The notes below the pieces were generated by a model. The model saw only the letters and a program-made list of their open reading frames with translations. It did no database searches and was not told the DNA's origin. Positions 34,293 to 42,780 of a stretch of 64,000 nt of DNA are shown here, piece after piece. The stretch spans positions 4,092,001-4,156,000 of the forward strand of contig NZ_LR134355.1 of the NCBI RefSeq assembly GCF_900637205.1, given 5' to 3'. The DNA is from Mycolicibacterium chitae. GTDB lineage: Bacteria; Actinomycetota; Actinomycetes; Mycobacteriales; Mycobacteriaceae. The position numbers and the translations under genes were made by a program. The first letter of the stretch is position 1, and the number at the start of each line of letters is the position of its first letter.

Positions 34293-35201
34293 ATGAACGA
34301 GCGGGAAAGACGACGAAAAGCGATGAGAGTGTTCGACCGATTCTCCAGGCGTGCGCCCGGTGGCACCCAGCAACCCGAGGACGTCCCGACCACCCCGACC
34401 GGGTATCAGCAGACCGCCAGTCGCCTGCACGCGTTCAATCGCTACGAGATCAAGTACCTGCTCGACGAGATGAAGGTGCCGGCCCTGCGCGAACAACTTG
34501 CCGCACACATGTCCGCCGACCCCTACTCCCCCCGCGGCGGCTACCCCGTCACTTCGCTGTACTACGACACCCCGGATCTGCGGTTCTACTGGGAGAAGAT
34601 CGAGGGCCTGCGGTTTCGCCGCAAGCTGCGGATGCGGCTGTACGGCACGCCGTCGGAATGCACCGAGGACACCTCGGTACAGGTCGAGATCAAACAGCGC
34701 GTCAACCGGGTCACCCAAAAGCGCCGCCTTGCCCTGCCCTACGGAACCGCGCGGCGCTGGCTCGATCAGCGCGAGCCGATCTCCTGCAGTCCCGCCGAAC
34801 GCCCGTTCGTCGACGAGGTCGCCATGCTGGTGGGCAATCTCGACCTGCGGCCCGTTGTGACCACCGGCTACCTGCGTGAGGCGTTCATCGGGCGCGAGGC
34901 CGACCTGGGCCTGCGGGTCACCATCGATCACAAGGTGCATGGCCGCGACCGGGATTTCCATTTCGCCTCCGGGGCCGCCAATCGCTACACCATCCCGCCC
35001 AAGCTGGCGATCGTCGAGATCAAGGCCAACGAGCGGGTCCCCTACTGGGTCACCGACCTGGCTGCCCGCGCCGACATGTCCGTCGTGCGGATCTCGAAGT
35101 ACTGCCAGTCGGTGCAGGCCTTCGGGCTGGCCCCACGCTCGACGCTGGGCGCACCGGAACTGGTGATGCCCGCCGACCAACCCGTCGTCGCCGACCTGTA
35201 A
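34293..35201 (+). CDS. VTC-domain protein (polyphosphate polymerase-like)
   Basis: A 302-aa soluble protein with a VTC domain, the tunnel fold that makes or binds polyphosphate. It opens HAFNRYEIKYLLDE, then TSLYYDTPDL and a basic strand set RFRRKLRMRLYG, with acidic VQVEIKQRVN and AIVEIKANERVPYW near the end. Many tunnel Arg/Lys/Glu positions are kept. Start ATG 34293; an in-frame ATG 34323 is possible. It heads a three-gene operon with DUF4956 and CotH, a grouping seen widely in bacteria. Confidence 0.88.
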   Translation: MNERERRRKAMRVFDRFSRRAPGGTQQPEDVPTTPTGYQQTASRLHAFNRYEIKYLLDEMKVPALREQLAAHMSADPYSPRGGYPVTSLYYDTPDLRFYWEKIEGLRFRRKLRMRLYGTPSECTEDTSVQVEIKQRVNRVTQKRRLALPYGTARRWLDQREPISCSPAERPFVDEVAMLVGNLDLRPVVTTGYLREAFIGREADLGLRVTIDHKVHGRDRDFHFASGAANRYTIPPKLAIVEIKANERVPYWVTDLAARADMSVVRISKYCQSVQAFGLAPRSTLGAPELVMPADQPVVADL

Positions 35202-35225
35202 TCCCCACCTCCACAAAGGAATTCC

Positions 35226-35903
35226 ATGACCATCGACCTGCAGGACCTCAGCGGGACGTTCACCGTGTTCGACGTCGCCGCTTCGCTGGCGCTCTCGTTC
35301 GTGCTGGCGTCGATCATCGGCTGGGTCTACCGCTACACCCACAAGAACGTCTCCTACAGCCAGTCCTACGTGCAGACGCTGGTGATGGTGTGCATGGTGA
35401 TCTCGGTGATCATGCTGGTGGTCGGCTCCAACATCGCCCGCGCGTTCGCTCTGGTGGGCGCGCTGTCGGTGATCCGATTCCGCAACGCCATCAAGGAAAC
35501 TCGTGATGTCGGATTCGTCTTCCTGGCCATGGCGATCGGTATGACCACCGGCACGCGGTTCTACCTGCTGGCCGCGGTCGCGACGGTGGTGGTGTGCCTG
35601 GTGCTGGTCATCATGTACCGGTTCAACTGGTTCTCGCTGGACGTGCAGCGCCAGGTGGTCAAGGTCCAGGTTCCGCCGGAGCCCGAGTACACCGCCCGGG
35701 TCGAGGATGTGCTGATCGAGTTCTGCTCCGAATTCGAGCTGGTGTCAACCGAATCCACCCGCGCCGGGGCGCTCAACGAGCTGTACTACACCGCGCAACT
35801 GAAGAAGGGCCGCAAGGCCGGCGAGCTGATCGCCGCGCTGGGCGCGGTCAACAGCGGACAGCGGGTGACGGTGCTGACCGGTTATGACCAGACCGACATC
35901 TGA
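35226..35903 (+). CDS. DUF4956 membrane protein
   Basis: A 225-aa protein with four hydrophobic helices in its first 130 residues and the family motif GALSVIRFRNAIKETRD (about 78-94) in a cytoplasmic loop. A soluble alpha/beta tail of ~85 residues follows. It starts 24 bp after the VTC stop behind AAAGGA and overlaps CotH by 20 bp. Relatives always sit with VTC and CotH genes, so it is probably the membrane part of that system. The molecular role is unknown. Confidence 0.85.
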   Translation: MTIDLQDLSGTFTVFDVAASLALSFVLASIIGWVYRYTHKNVSYSQSYVQTLVMVCMVISVIMLVVGSNIARAFALVGALSVIRFRNAIKETRDVGFVFLAMAIGMTTGTRFYLLAAVATVVVCLVLVIMYRFNWFSLDVQRQVVKVQVPPEPEYTARVEDVLIEFCSEFELVSTESTRAGALNELYYTAQLKKGRKAGELIAALGAVNSGQRVTVLTGYDQTDI

Positions 35904-37389
35904 GCCACGTCGGCGGTTCGTCCACCGGATCCCTACCCGTCTGCGCCAGCACTGGAAGTTGTTGGCGTTGCTGGTTGTTGCCACGGTCGGCCTGATGACG
36001 GCCTTCGGCCAGACGGTGATCCGTCCGTACATCACCGGCGACGTCACCGTGCTGGCCTCCCCCATCACCGAGAACATCACCGGCACCGTCGATCTGTTCG
36101 ACGCCACGGTGCCGCACACCCTGACCGTCGAGCTCACCGATGCGGAGTACCACGACATGGTCTCGGCGTATGTGAACGACGGCGCCAAGAAGTGGGTGAG
36201 CGCGGACATCACCATCGACGGCACCCCGATCAGTGATGTGGCCGTGCGGCTGAAGGGCAATTCGACGCTGATGGGCCTGCGCGGCGACGGCCCACCCGGG
36301 CCCGGTGGCCCGGGTGGTCCGGGTGGCCCGCCTGGCGGGCCTGGCGGGCCTGGCGGGCCCGGCGGATCCGGAAAGCCGCCCGTGTCAGACGAGTTCATGA
36401 AGACGATGATGTCGATGGCCGCCTCGGCCGACGACCCGACGTCGTTGCCGTTGCTGATCAGCTTCAACGAGAACGCCGCCGGGCGCGGCTATCAGGGCCT
36501 CACCGAGCTCTCGGTACGCCCCGGCGCGCCGGTGCTCAACGAGGCGCTGGCGTTGTCGCTGACCGCCGAGTCGGGCCAACCCACGCAGCGCTATGCGTAT
36601 GCCACCTATACGTTCAACGGGCAGAGCACCACCCGGCTGCTGCTGGAGCACCCCGACGACGCCTACGCCAACGGGCTGTTCGACTCCGACGGCTACCTCT
36701 ACAAGGCCGACGCGAAGTCGCGCCTCGAGTTCGTCGGCACCGATCAGTCCCAGTACGCCCACCAGTTCAAACAGATCAACGCCGCCGACAGCGGCAACCT
36801 GCAGCCGATCATCAACTTCGTCGAGTGGCTGCAGGACGCCGATCAGGACGAGTTCGACGCCCGGCTGGCCGACTGGGTCGATGTCGAATCGCTGGCCCGC
36901 TACGTGGCCACCCAGAACCTGTTGGTCAACGCCGACGACATGGGCGGGCCGGGCCAGAACTATTACCTCTGGTACGACCTGGCGACAAAGAAGATCTCGG
37001 TGGTGTCTTGGGATCTCAACCTGGCGATGGTCGGCGACGCCGCGACGGGACCGCGGGACAAGGTGGAGCTGAAGATCCCGGAGGGCGCCGGCCCACCGCC
37101 CGGTGTCGACAACGACGGCAGGGGCGACCGGCCGCCGCTGGGCGGCAACCAGCTCAAGGACAAGTTCCTGGACTCGAAGGTCTGGGCCGAGACCTACGAC
37201 GAGGCGTACTGGGATCTCTACGAGCAGATGTACGCCGGCGGGCACGCCCACACTCGACTGGACGCGATCGCTGCGACCGTGCCGACCGGCGAGGGGCTCG
37301 GCGAGCAGGAGCTACGCGAGGCGGTGGACTCGATGCATCGCTGGATCGACAAGCGGATGGCCGCGCTGGACCCTGTTGCCCAAAGGTAG
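35884..37389 (+). CDS. CotH-family kinase-like protein with collagen-like linker
   Basis: A 501-aa protein. An N-terminal helix (about 25-43) makes it membrane-anchored and exported. A short domain follows (TVELTDAEYHDMV ... DVAVRLKGNSTL), then a Gly-Pro-Gly run at about 137-163. The CotH kinase-like domain comes next, with FVEWLQDADQDEF, LVNADDMGGPGQNYYLWYD and the metal-binding VSWDLNLAM (D377, N379). CotH proteins are atypical kinases first known from spore coats. The start ATG 35884 lies inside the DUF4956 gene. A textbook U-tract terminator ends the operon about 90 bp on. Confidence 0.86.
   Translation: MTRPTSEPRRRFVHRIPTRLRQHWKLLALLVVATVGLMTAFGQTVIRPYITGDVTVLASPITENITGTVDLFDATVPHTLTVELTDAEYHDMVSAYVNDGAKKWVSADITIDGTPISDVAVRLKGNSTLMGLRGDGPPGPGGPGGPGGPPGGPGGPGGPGGSGKPPVSDEFMKTMMSMAASADDPTSLPLLISFNENAAGRGYQGLTELSVRPGAPVLNEALALSLTAESGQPTQRYAYATYTFNGQSTTRLLLEHPDDAYANGLFDSDGYLYKADAKSRLEFVGTDQSQYAHQFKQINAADSGNLQPIINFVEWLQDADQDEFDARLADWVDVESLARYVATQNLLVNADDMGGPGQNYYLWYDLATKKISVVSWDLNLAMVGDAATGPRDKVELKIPEGAGPPPGVDNDGRGDRPPLGGNQLKDKFLDSKVWAETYDEAYWDLYEQMYAGGHAHTRLDAIAATVPTGEGLGEQELREAVDSMHRWIDKRMAALDPVAQR
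36290..36372 (+). repeat. In-frame Gly-Pro-Gly coding repeat
   Basis: Tandem GGCCCGGGTGGTCC-like and GGCGGGCCT-like units encode a collagen-like GPGG run inside the CotH gene. Such short tandem units are prone to length change by slippage. Confidence 0.75.
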
Positions 37390-37479
37390 TTGGAACCGGT
37401 TTGCGCGAGAGCTGTCCGGCATTTCGTCGATCTCGATGGTTGTTCGAGTGACGGTGATCTCTGTTGAAGGTCTATCACC

Positions 37480-37502
37480 AAAGGCTTGCCGGAGCCTTTT
37501 TT
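37480..37502 (+). terminator. Canonical intrinsic terminator after the VTC-DUF4956-CotH operon
   Basis: AAAGGCT (37480-37486), loop TGCCGG, AGCCTTT (37493-37499), running into six T residues (37497-37502). A true U tract is uncommon in mycobacteria. Confidence 0.85.
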
Positions 37503-37530
37503 GTATTACACTTTCAAATACATTCATAGC

Positions 37531-37803
37531 ATGCCTGTCGACTGGAGCAAGCGAGGCGAGTACATCGCCAAGCGGAGAATGACGCCGGCGATAGCCGACG
37601 AGGCGCTTACAGACCCGGCGCGCCTGGTGCAGGATCCCGATCCAGCCAGCAAATCCGGCGTTAGCGTCCGAACCATCGGATACTCGCCATCATTCGGCGC
37701 GCTCGTCACCGTTATCACCGTCGAAGAGGCCGGCACGGTATTTGGAATCAATGCGTGGCCGTCAAATGACACCGACTCCCGCAAATACGAAAGGCAGGAA
37801 TGA
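37531..37803 (+). CDS. BrnT-like toxin candidate
   Basis: A 90-aa protein MPVDWSKRGEYIAKRR... with the layout of BrnT/DUF4258 RNase toxins: a Trp-Ser/Asp-Lys start, an early IAKRRM helix, strands TIGYSPSFGALVTVITVE and a C-terminal basic segment. It overlaps the next gene by four bases (ATGA), as toxin-antitoxin pairs do. It is preceded by unusually AT-rich DNA just after the terminator. The toxin activity is inferred from context and shape; similarity to BrnT is weak. Confidence 0.6.
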   Translation: MPVDWSKRGEYIAKRRMTPAIADEALTDPARLVQDPDPASKSGVSVRTIGYSPSFGALVTVITVEEAGTVFGINAWPSNDTDSRKYERQE

Positions 37804-38165
37804 CCATGGGTAAACGACTTGAGCAGGCCCTGGCCGAAGCCGACGAGATTGAGGCCGCCGAGGCTGACCAAACCGATCGCCCGATCCCTCCGCACGTCAA
37901 GGTCAGCCGCCCGGGCCGGGCCCGGTCCAAGGTGCTGCAGGTGCGGTTGAACCCGGAAGAGTTCGAGGCCATCGAGCAGATCGCGAAGCGGCGAGGCTTG
38001 CCGTCGTCAACGGTTGCGCGTGAGCAGTTGCTGAAACTGATCGCCGAAAGCGAGTTCGAGCCGTCAGACTTGGCCGGGATGGCGTCGCAATTGGAGGCAG
38101 TGACATTGCGGGTCACCCAGCGGTTGCGGTCGATGGAGCCTACTGCGCCCGTAGGTAGGGAGTGA
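37800..38165 (+). CDS. Ribbon-helix-helix antitoxin candidate
   Basis: A 121-aa protein whose middle, KVLQVRLNPEEFEAIEQIAKRRGLPSS, fits a ribbon-helix-helix DNA-binding fold (strand then two helices). An acidic N-terminus precedes it. It is coupled to the toxin-like gene and probably both neutralises it and represses the pair. It ends 208 bp before tRNA-Tyr. Confidence 0.68.
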   Translation: MTMGKRLEQALAEADEIEAAEADQTDRPIPPHVKVSRPGRARSKVLQVRLNPEEFEAIEQIAKRRGLPSSTVAREQLLKLIAESEFEPSDLAGMASQLEAVTLRVTQRLRSMEPTAPVGRE

Positions 38166-38344
38166 CCACCACACGCTCAGTAGTCCGGGAGATAGAGCGA
38201 GTAGTTCCCCGGCCCGGTTTCGAAGCAGTTTGAATGTCGCCGCAACCTTCGCCGAGGGGTGACTTGTTCGCGGGCCCACTCGCGCGATGGGTACAACATG
38301 TCAACCCTGGGCGTGGACGAACCCCAAGCACCCACAAAACCAAA

Positions 38345-38370
38345 TCAGGCCCCCTCGAAAGGGGGCCTGA
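38345..38370 (-). terminator. Terminator of tRNA-Tyr (minus strand)
   Basis: A 10-bp stem TCAGGCCCCC / GGGGGCCTGA (38345-38354 with 38361-38370), loop TCGAAA. On the minus strand it is followed by the U-rich TTTGGTTTTG. It begins a few bases after the tRNA 3' end. Confidence 0.85.
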
Positions 38371-38376
38371 CCATGG

Positions 38377-38459
38377 TGGCAGGTAGTGGATTCGAACCAC
38401 TGTAGGCGTAAGCCGACGGATTTACAGTCCGCTCCCATTGGCCGCTCGGGCAACCTGCC
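38377..38459 (-). tRNA. tRNA-Tyr (anticodon GUA)
   Basis: On the minus strand the acceptor arms GGCAGGT and ACCTGCC pair. The anticodon loop reads CTGTAAA with GTA. There is a long variable arm as expected for bacterial tRNA-Tyr, and the T loop GGTTCGAATCC is intact. The CCA end is encoded (38374-38376). Confidence 0.95.
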
Positions 38460-38576
38460 GGGTGTGCGCCACGCCCGGGTCAGAGGAGCACCCGGGTTGG
38501 TGCGACTAGCAGGGTACAACGAGGATGTACCCAACACGAAAACGGGACACCACCGAGTGAGAGGGGATGGCATCCA

Positions 38577-39068
38577 ATGGCGGATTCATCGTTCGACGTC
38601 GTGAGCAAGGTCGATCGTCAGGAGGTGGACAACGCGCTGAACCAGGCGGCCAAGGAGCTGGCGACCCGCTTCGACTTCCGGGGCACCGACACCACGATCG
38701 CCTGGAAGGGCGAGGAGGCCATCGAGCTGGTCAGCTCCACCGAGGAGCGCCTCAAGGCCGCGGTCGACGTCTTCAAGGAGAAGCTGGTCCGCCGCGACAT
38801 CTCCATGAAGGCGTTCGACGCCGGCGAGCCGCAGGCCAGCGGCAAGACCTACCGCCTGACGGGCAGCCTCAAGCAGGGCATCGACTCCGAGAACGCCAAG
38901 AAGATCACCAAGCTCATCCGTGACGAGGGGCCCAAGGGCGTCAAGGCGCAGATCCAGGGCGAGGAGATCCGGGTCAGCTCCAAGAAGCGCGACGACCTGC
39001 AGGCCGTGATCGCGCTGCTCAAGGGCGCCGACCTCGAGGTTGCGCTGCAGTTCGTCAACTACCGCTGA
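38577..39068 (+). CDS. YajQ family cyclic-di-GMP/nucleotide-binding protein
   Basis: A 163-aa cytoplasmic protein starting MADSSFDVVSKVDRQEVDNA, the classic YajQ start. It has FDFRGTDTTIAWKG and a C-terminal FVNYR. Family members bind c-di-GMP or nucleic acid. It matches Rv0566c in my memory of the M. tuberculosis order and heads the conserved block that continues with a monooxygenase and gpsA. The start follows GAGAGGGG. Confidence 0.93.
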   Translation: MADSSFDVVSKVDRQEVDNALNQAAKELATRFDFRGTDTTIAWKGEEAIELVSSTEERLKAAVDVFKEKLVRRDISMKAFDAGEPQASGKTYRLTGSLKQGIDSENAKKITKLIRDEGPKGVKAQIQGEEIRVSSKKRDDLQAVIALLKGADLEVALQFVNYR

Positions 39069-39149
39069 CGCCGGACAGGCCGCTGGTCAACCAGTGGGTT
39101 GATGCCTATCGTGGGCAGTGACGAAGAGCACACCGCGAGAGGGTCTTCC

Positions 39150-40661
39150 ATGACGACGATCGAGCACGATTCACAGGTCGACACCGGCGGCAACACCGAA
39201 CAGTTCGACGTGGTGATCATCGGCGCCGGGATCTCCGGTCTCGGCGCCGCCTACCGCCTGGTCGAGCGGAACCCGGGAGCCCGCTACGTCATCTTGGAGC
39301 GTCGCGACCAGATCGGCGGCACCTGGGATCTGTTCCGCTACCCGGGGGTCCGCTCGGACAGCTCGATCTTCACGCTGAGCTTCCCGTACGAGCCCTGGAC
39401 GCACCGCGACGGCGTCGCCGACGGCGCCGACATCCGCAACTACCTGATCGACTTCGCCGCCAAGCACCGCATCGACAGCCACATCCGGTTCGGCTCCTAC
39501 GTGCGCAGCGCCGACTGGGACTCGACGACGGACACCTGGACCGTGCAGGTCGACCAGGGGGGCGCCACCAAGTCCTTCCAAGCCCGCTTCCTGTTCTTCG
39601 GCAGCGGCTACTACAACTACGACGAGCCCTACGTCCCGGAGTTCCCCGGCATCGACAAGTACGAGGGCGTCGTCGCCAACCCCCAGCACTGGCCCGAGGA
39701 CCTCGACTACACCGACAAGCGGGTGGTGGTGATCGGCAGCGGCGCCACGGCGGTCACGCTGGTGCCCGCCCTGGCCGAGCGCGCGGCCAAGGTCGTCATG
39801 CTGCAACGCTCCCCGACGTACGTGTTCCCGGGTAAGCGGGTCAACGGGATCGTCCAGTTCGTCCGCAACTTCGCCCCGCGCAAGTTCTCGCACTGGTTCG
39901 CGCGCTGGTTCGCCGCCCTGTTCGAGGGCGTGGTGTGGTTCCTGTCGCGCAAGTTCCCCGCCATGATGCGCGGCTTCATCCGCCGCCGCGCAACCGCCAA
40001 CCTGCCCAGCGGCTATCCGGTCGACGTGCACTTCAAGCCGCGCTACAACCCGTGGGATCAGCGGCTGTGCCTCGACGCCGACGGCGATCTGTTCAACGCG
40101 GTCTCGGCCGGCAAGGTGGAGATCATCACCGACCACATCGACCGCTTCGACGCCACCGGCATCTGGCTGAAATCCGGCCAGCACCTCACCGCCGACATCG
40201 TGGCCACCGCCACGGGCCTGCAGCTGCAGGCCCTCGGCGGGGTCCGAATCAGCTTGGACGGCACCGAGATCAAGCCGCAGGACCGTTACGCCTACAAGGC
40301 GCACATGCTCGAGGACGTGCCCAACCTGGCCTGGTGCCTGGGCTACACCAACGCCTCCTGGACGCTGCGCGCCGACATGACCGCCGAGCAGTTCGCCAAG
40401 CTGGTCGCCTTCATGGACGCCCACGGCTACACCCACGCCTATCCGCACCTCGGCGACGAGCCGATGCCCGAGAAGCTGTCCTGGGACATCAACGCCGGCT
40501 ACGTGCAGCGCGCCCCGCACGCGCTGCCGAAGTCCGGCACCAAGCGGCCCTGGAACGTGCGGCAGAACTTCTTCGCCGATGCCATCGACCACCGCTTCGA
40601 CCGCATCGAGGAGTCGATGATCTTCGGCCGGGTCGCGCACCGCAGCCCGCTGAGCGCTTAG
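39150..40661 (+). CDS. EthA-like FAD monooxygenase with altered Baeyer-Villiger signature
   Basis: A 503-aa flavoprotein close to EthA-type monooxygenases (Rv0565c position). It has GAGISG (25-30), GGTWDLFRYPGVRSDS (57-72) and a second nucleotide motif GSGATA (196-201). The fingerprint F-x-G-x3-H-x3-W reads Y171-E-G-V-V-A-N177-P-Q-H-W181: the key His is Asn and the Phe is Tyr. It may oxidise ketones or sulfur, but the change could alter the reaction. ATG 39150 follows GAGAGGG; the frame is open to 39099. Confidence 0.87.
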   Translation: MTTIEHDSQVDTGGNTEQFDVVIIGAGISGLGAAYRLVERNPGARYVILERRDQIGGTWDLFRYPGVRSDSSIFTLSFPYEPWTHRDGVADGADIRNYLIDFAAKHRIDSHIRFGSYVRSADWDSTTDTWTVQVDQGGATKSFQARFLFFGSGYYNYDEPYVPEFPGIDKYEGVVANPQHWPEDLDYTDKRVVVIGSGATAVTLVPALAERAAKVVMLQRSPTYVFPGKRVNGIVQFVRNFAPRKFSHWFARWFAALFEGVVWFLSRKFPAMMRGFIRRRATANLPSGYPVDVHFKPRYNPWDQRLCLDADGDLFNAVSAGKVEIITDHIDRFDATGIWLKSGQHLTADIVATATGLQLQALGGVRISLDGTEIKPQDRYAYKAHMLEDVPNLAWCLGYTNASWTLRADMTAEQFAKLVAFMDAHGYTHAYPHLGDEPMPEKLSWDINAGYVQRAPHALPKSGTKRPWNVRQNFFADAIDHRFDRIEESMIFGRVAHRSPLSA

Positions 40662-40733
40662 CCGCAATCCGACGCGCCGCTGGGTCCGGGCAAAGCGCCG
40701 CCAACGGGCAGGGCCGGCAATACCCTGAGCGGC

Positions 40734-41759
40734 ATGGGTTCAGATCTGCGTCAACCGAAGGTTGTGGTGCTGGGCGGGGGGTCGTGGGGAACGACGGTCG
40801 CGGCGATCTGCGCCCGCCGTTGCCCGACACTGCAGTGGGTGCGTTCCGAGGCCACCGCCAAGGACATCAACGAACACCATCGCAACACCGGCTACCTCGG
40901 CGGTGAGGTGGAGTTGCCGGACTCGCTGCGCGCCACCAACGACTTCTCCGAGGCGGCCAACACCGCCGACGTCATCGTGATGGGGGTGCCCTCGCACGGC
41001 TTCCGCAGCGTGCTGGGCGAGCTGGCCAAGGAACTGCGGCCGTGGGTCCCGGTGGTGTCGCTGGTCAAGGGTCTCGAGCAGGGCACGAACATGCGGATGA
41101 GCCAGATCGTCGAGGAGGTGCTGCCGGGGCATCCGGCCGGGATCCTCGCCGGTCCCAACATCGCCCGCGAGGTCGCCGAGGGGTACGCCGCCGCGGCGGT
41201 GTTGGCCATGCCCGACCAGAGCCAGGCCGCCTATCTGGCAAAGTTGTTCCGCACCAAGCGGTTCCGCACCTACACCACCGACGACGTGATCGGGGTGGAG
41301 ATGGCCGGCGCACTGAAGAACGTCTACGCCATCGCCGTCGGCATGGGCTATTCGCTGGGCATCGGGGAGAACACCCGCGCGATGGTGATGGCCCGCGCCA
41401 TCCGCGAGATGTCCAAGCTCGGCGAGGCCGTCGGCGGCCAGCGCGACACGTTCGCCGGGCTGGCGGGCATGGGCGACCTGATCGTCACCTGCACCTCCCA
41501 GCGCAGCCGCAACCGTCACGTCGGCGAGCAACTCGGACAGGGCAAGTCGATCGACGAGGTCATCGCCGCGATGAACCAGGTCGCCGAGGGCGTCAAGGCC
41601 GCCAGCGTCATCATGGAGTTCGCCAACCAGTACGGCCTGAACATGCCGATCGCGCGCGAGGTGGACGGCGTCATCAACCACGGCTCCACGGTGGAGCAGG
41701 CCTACCGCGGCCTGATCGCCGAGAAGCCCGGCCACGAGGTGCACGGCTCGGGCTTCTGA
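40734..41759 (+). CDS. gpsA: NAD(P)H-dependent glycerol-3-phosphate dehydrogenase
   Basis: A 341-aa cytoplasmic enzyme that reduces dihydroxyacetone phosphate to sn-glycerol 3-phosphate for phospholipids. It has the N-terminal nucleotide motif VLGGGSWGTTVA, LAGPNIAREVAEG, the catalytic-lysine region GALKNVYAIAVGMGYSLG and GLAGMGDLIVTCTSQRSRN. All family landmarks are present at normal length. In M. tuberculosis the counterpart (gpdA1, Rv0564c) is next to htpX; here an mce operon separates them. Confidence 0.95.
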   Translation: MGSDLRQPKVVVLGGGSWGTTVAAICARRCPTLQWVRSEATAKDINEHHRNTGYLGGEVELPDSLRATNDFSEAANTADVIVMGVPSHGFRSVLGELAKELRPWVPVVSLVKGLEQGTNMRMSQIVEEVLPGHPAGILAGPNIAREVAEGYAAAAVLAMPDQSQAAYLAKLFRTKRFRTYTTDDVIGVEMAGALKNVYAIAVGMGYSLGIGENTRAMVMARAIREMSKLGEAVGGQRDTFAGLAGMGDLIVTCTSQRSRNRHVGEQLGQGKSIDEVIAAMNQVAEGVKAASVIMEFANQYGLNMPIAREVDGVINHGSTVEQAYRGLIAEKPGHEVHGSGF

Positions 41760-41769
41760 GTCCCCGACG

Positions 41770-42315
41770 TCAGTTGGCGTAGGGGTTGGTGCCCTCGGGG
41801 CGCTCCAGCAGCGGGTTGCTGGACAGCACGAAGCTGCCTGACGGAGTCAGCACGAACCCGGTCTGATCCTGGGCGTTGACGCACATCGTGGTGGCCGCGC
41901 CGTCGGTGGTGCAACTGACGGTGCGAAAGCTCATCCGGGTGTTGGGCGGCAACTGCTTGACCGGCCCCAGATTCTGGAAGATCGGCTGGGCGGCCGAGGT
42001 GAAGCCCGGCGCACCGAAAGCTCCCCCGCTGACGACGTTGGCGCCACCGGGTGCGGCCGGAATGGGCCCACTGCAGCCGTAGGCCCCGCTGGTGCGGTCG
42101 AACGCGCACGTCAGGCCGTCGGCGGTGCCGAAGGCGAAGTAGCGGTCGTTCATCACCGAGTACTCCACGGGGCTGACCAACGGCAGCGCGTTGACGTCCG
42201 GGACGGCCGGCGGTGGCGGCGCGGGTTCGGCCGACGCCGACAGCGGCGACGCGATCGCGGCGGCCGCGGCCAGCCCTGCTCCTGCCAGAACAACTCTGCT
42301 CCACACGGTGCCCAC
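41770..42315 (-). CDS. Secreted mycobacterial protein of unknown function
   Basis: About 181 aa. A hydrophobic signal (VVLAGAGLAAAAAIASPLSASA) is followed by a Pro-rich stretch and a small domain with Cys pairs (TCAFDRTSGAYGCSG, VSCTTDGAATTMC). I cannot assign a function; similar small exported proteins are common in mycobacteria. The start is uncertain: GTG 42315 is chosen as the first start before the signal, while the frame is open to 42609. It is convergent with gpsA and divergent from the mce operon. Confidence 0.65.
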   Translation of the reverse strand: MGTVWSRVVLAGAGLAAAAAIASPLSASAEPAPPPPAVPDVNALPLVSPVEYSVMNDRYFAFGTADGLTCAFDRTSGAYGCSGPIPAAPGGANVVSGGAFGAPGFTSAAQPIFQNLGPVKQLPPNTRMSFRTVSCTTDGAATTMCVNAQDQTGFVLTPSGSFVLSSNPLLERPEGTNPYAN

Positions 42316-42780
42316 ACTAAGGCTTCGGCATCGGACCCGCAGATCGTTACGCCCGGACTCGACGGCGCGTGCATAACGCAGTGCCGCCGCGACCGGGCCC
42401 TTACACTTCAGCGCGAAGTCCGCTTCGGATACCGCCCCGGCGGACCGAAGCCGCGGGACCGTACCTAAGTTAACTCCGGTGGCCGGTCGCCACGCCCCCG
42501 CCGCTCCGCCGCCGAGCCCCGCGAACCAACGGCGCCCCATCCCACCAGCGAACCGTCTCCGCGCCGAAAAAACCCTCGTGACGCCTGACTTTGGCGTCAA
42601 TAATGCCATCGGGCGACGCGTATCGCCCCGGCGCGCGCAATGAACAACTTCCCAAATATGTGTACGGCGATTCTCGTCAAAACCAAGACATGCGGCCGCG
42701 GCGTCGATACCGTCTCAAAGTTGACAACGCCGGTCTTCACAACACCACGGCGGTCAGGGACCCAGGGAGGAAGTTTGACT
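42316..42780 (+). promoter_or_regulatory. 465-bp control region between the secreted protein gene and the first mce operon
   Basis: No convincing gene is seen. GGGCGA-CGCGTA-TCGCCC (42611-42628) is a perfect 6-6-6 inverted repeat and a possible operator. The stretch 42590-42740 is less GC-rich than its surroundings and probably contains the promoter. A TTGACA hexamer (42721-42726) has no good -10 partner. GGGAGG (42765-42770) is the ribosome site of the first yrbE gene. Confidence 0.4.

Noticed and set aside
36290..36372. Possible CRISPR-like or satellite repeat
   Set aside because: Units are short, in frame and without spacers; it is a Gly-Pro coding repeat.
38345..38370. Integration (att) repeat next to tRNA-Tyr
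   Set aside because: It is a tRNA terminator hairpin; no second copy of the tRNA 3' end or integrase gene is seen in the window.
42721..42726. TTGACA as -35 of the first mce operon
   Set aside because: No acceptable -10 hexamer at 15-19 bp spacing.
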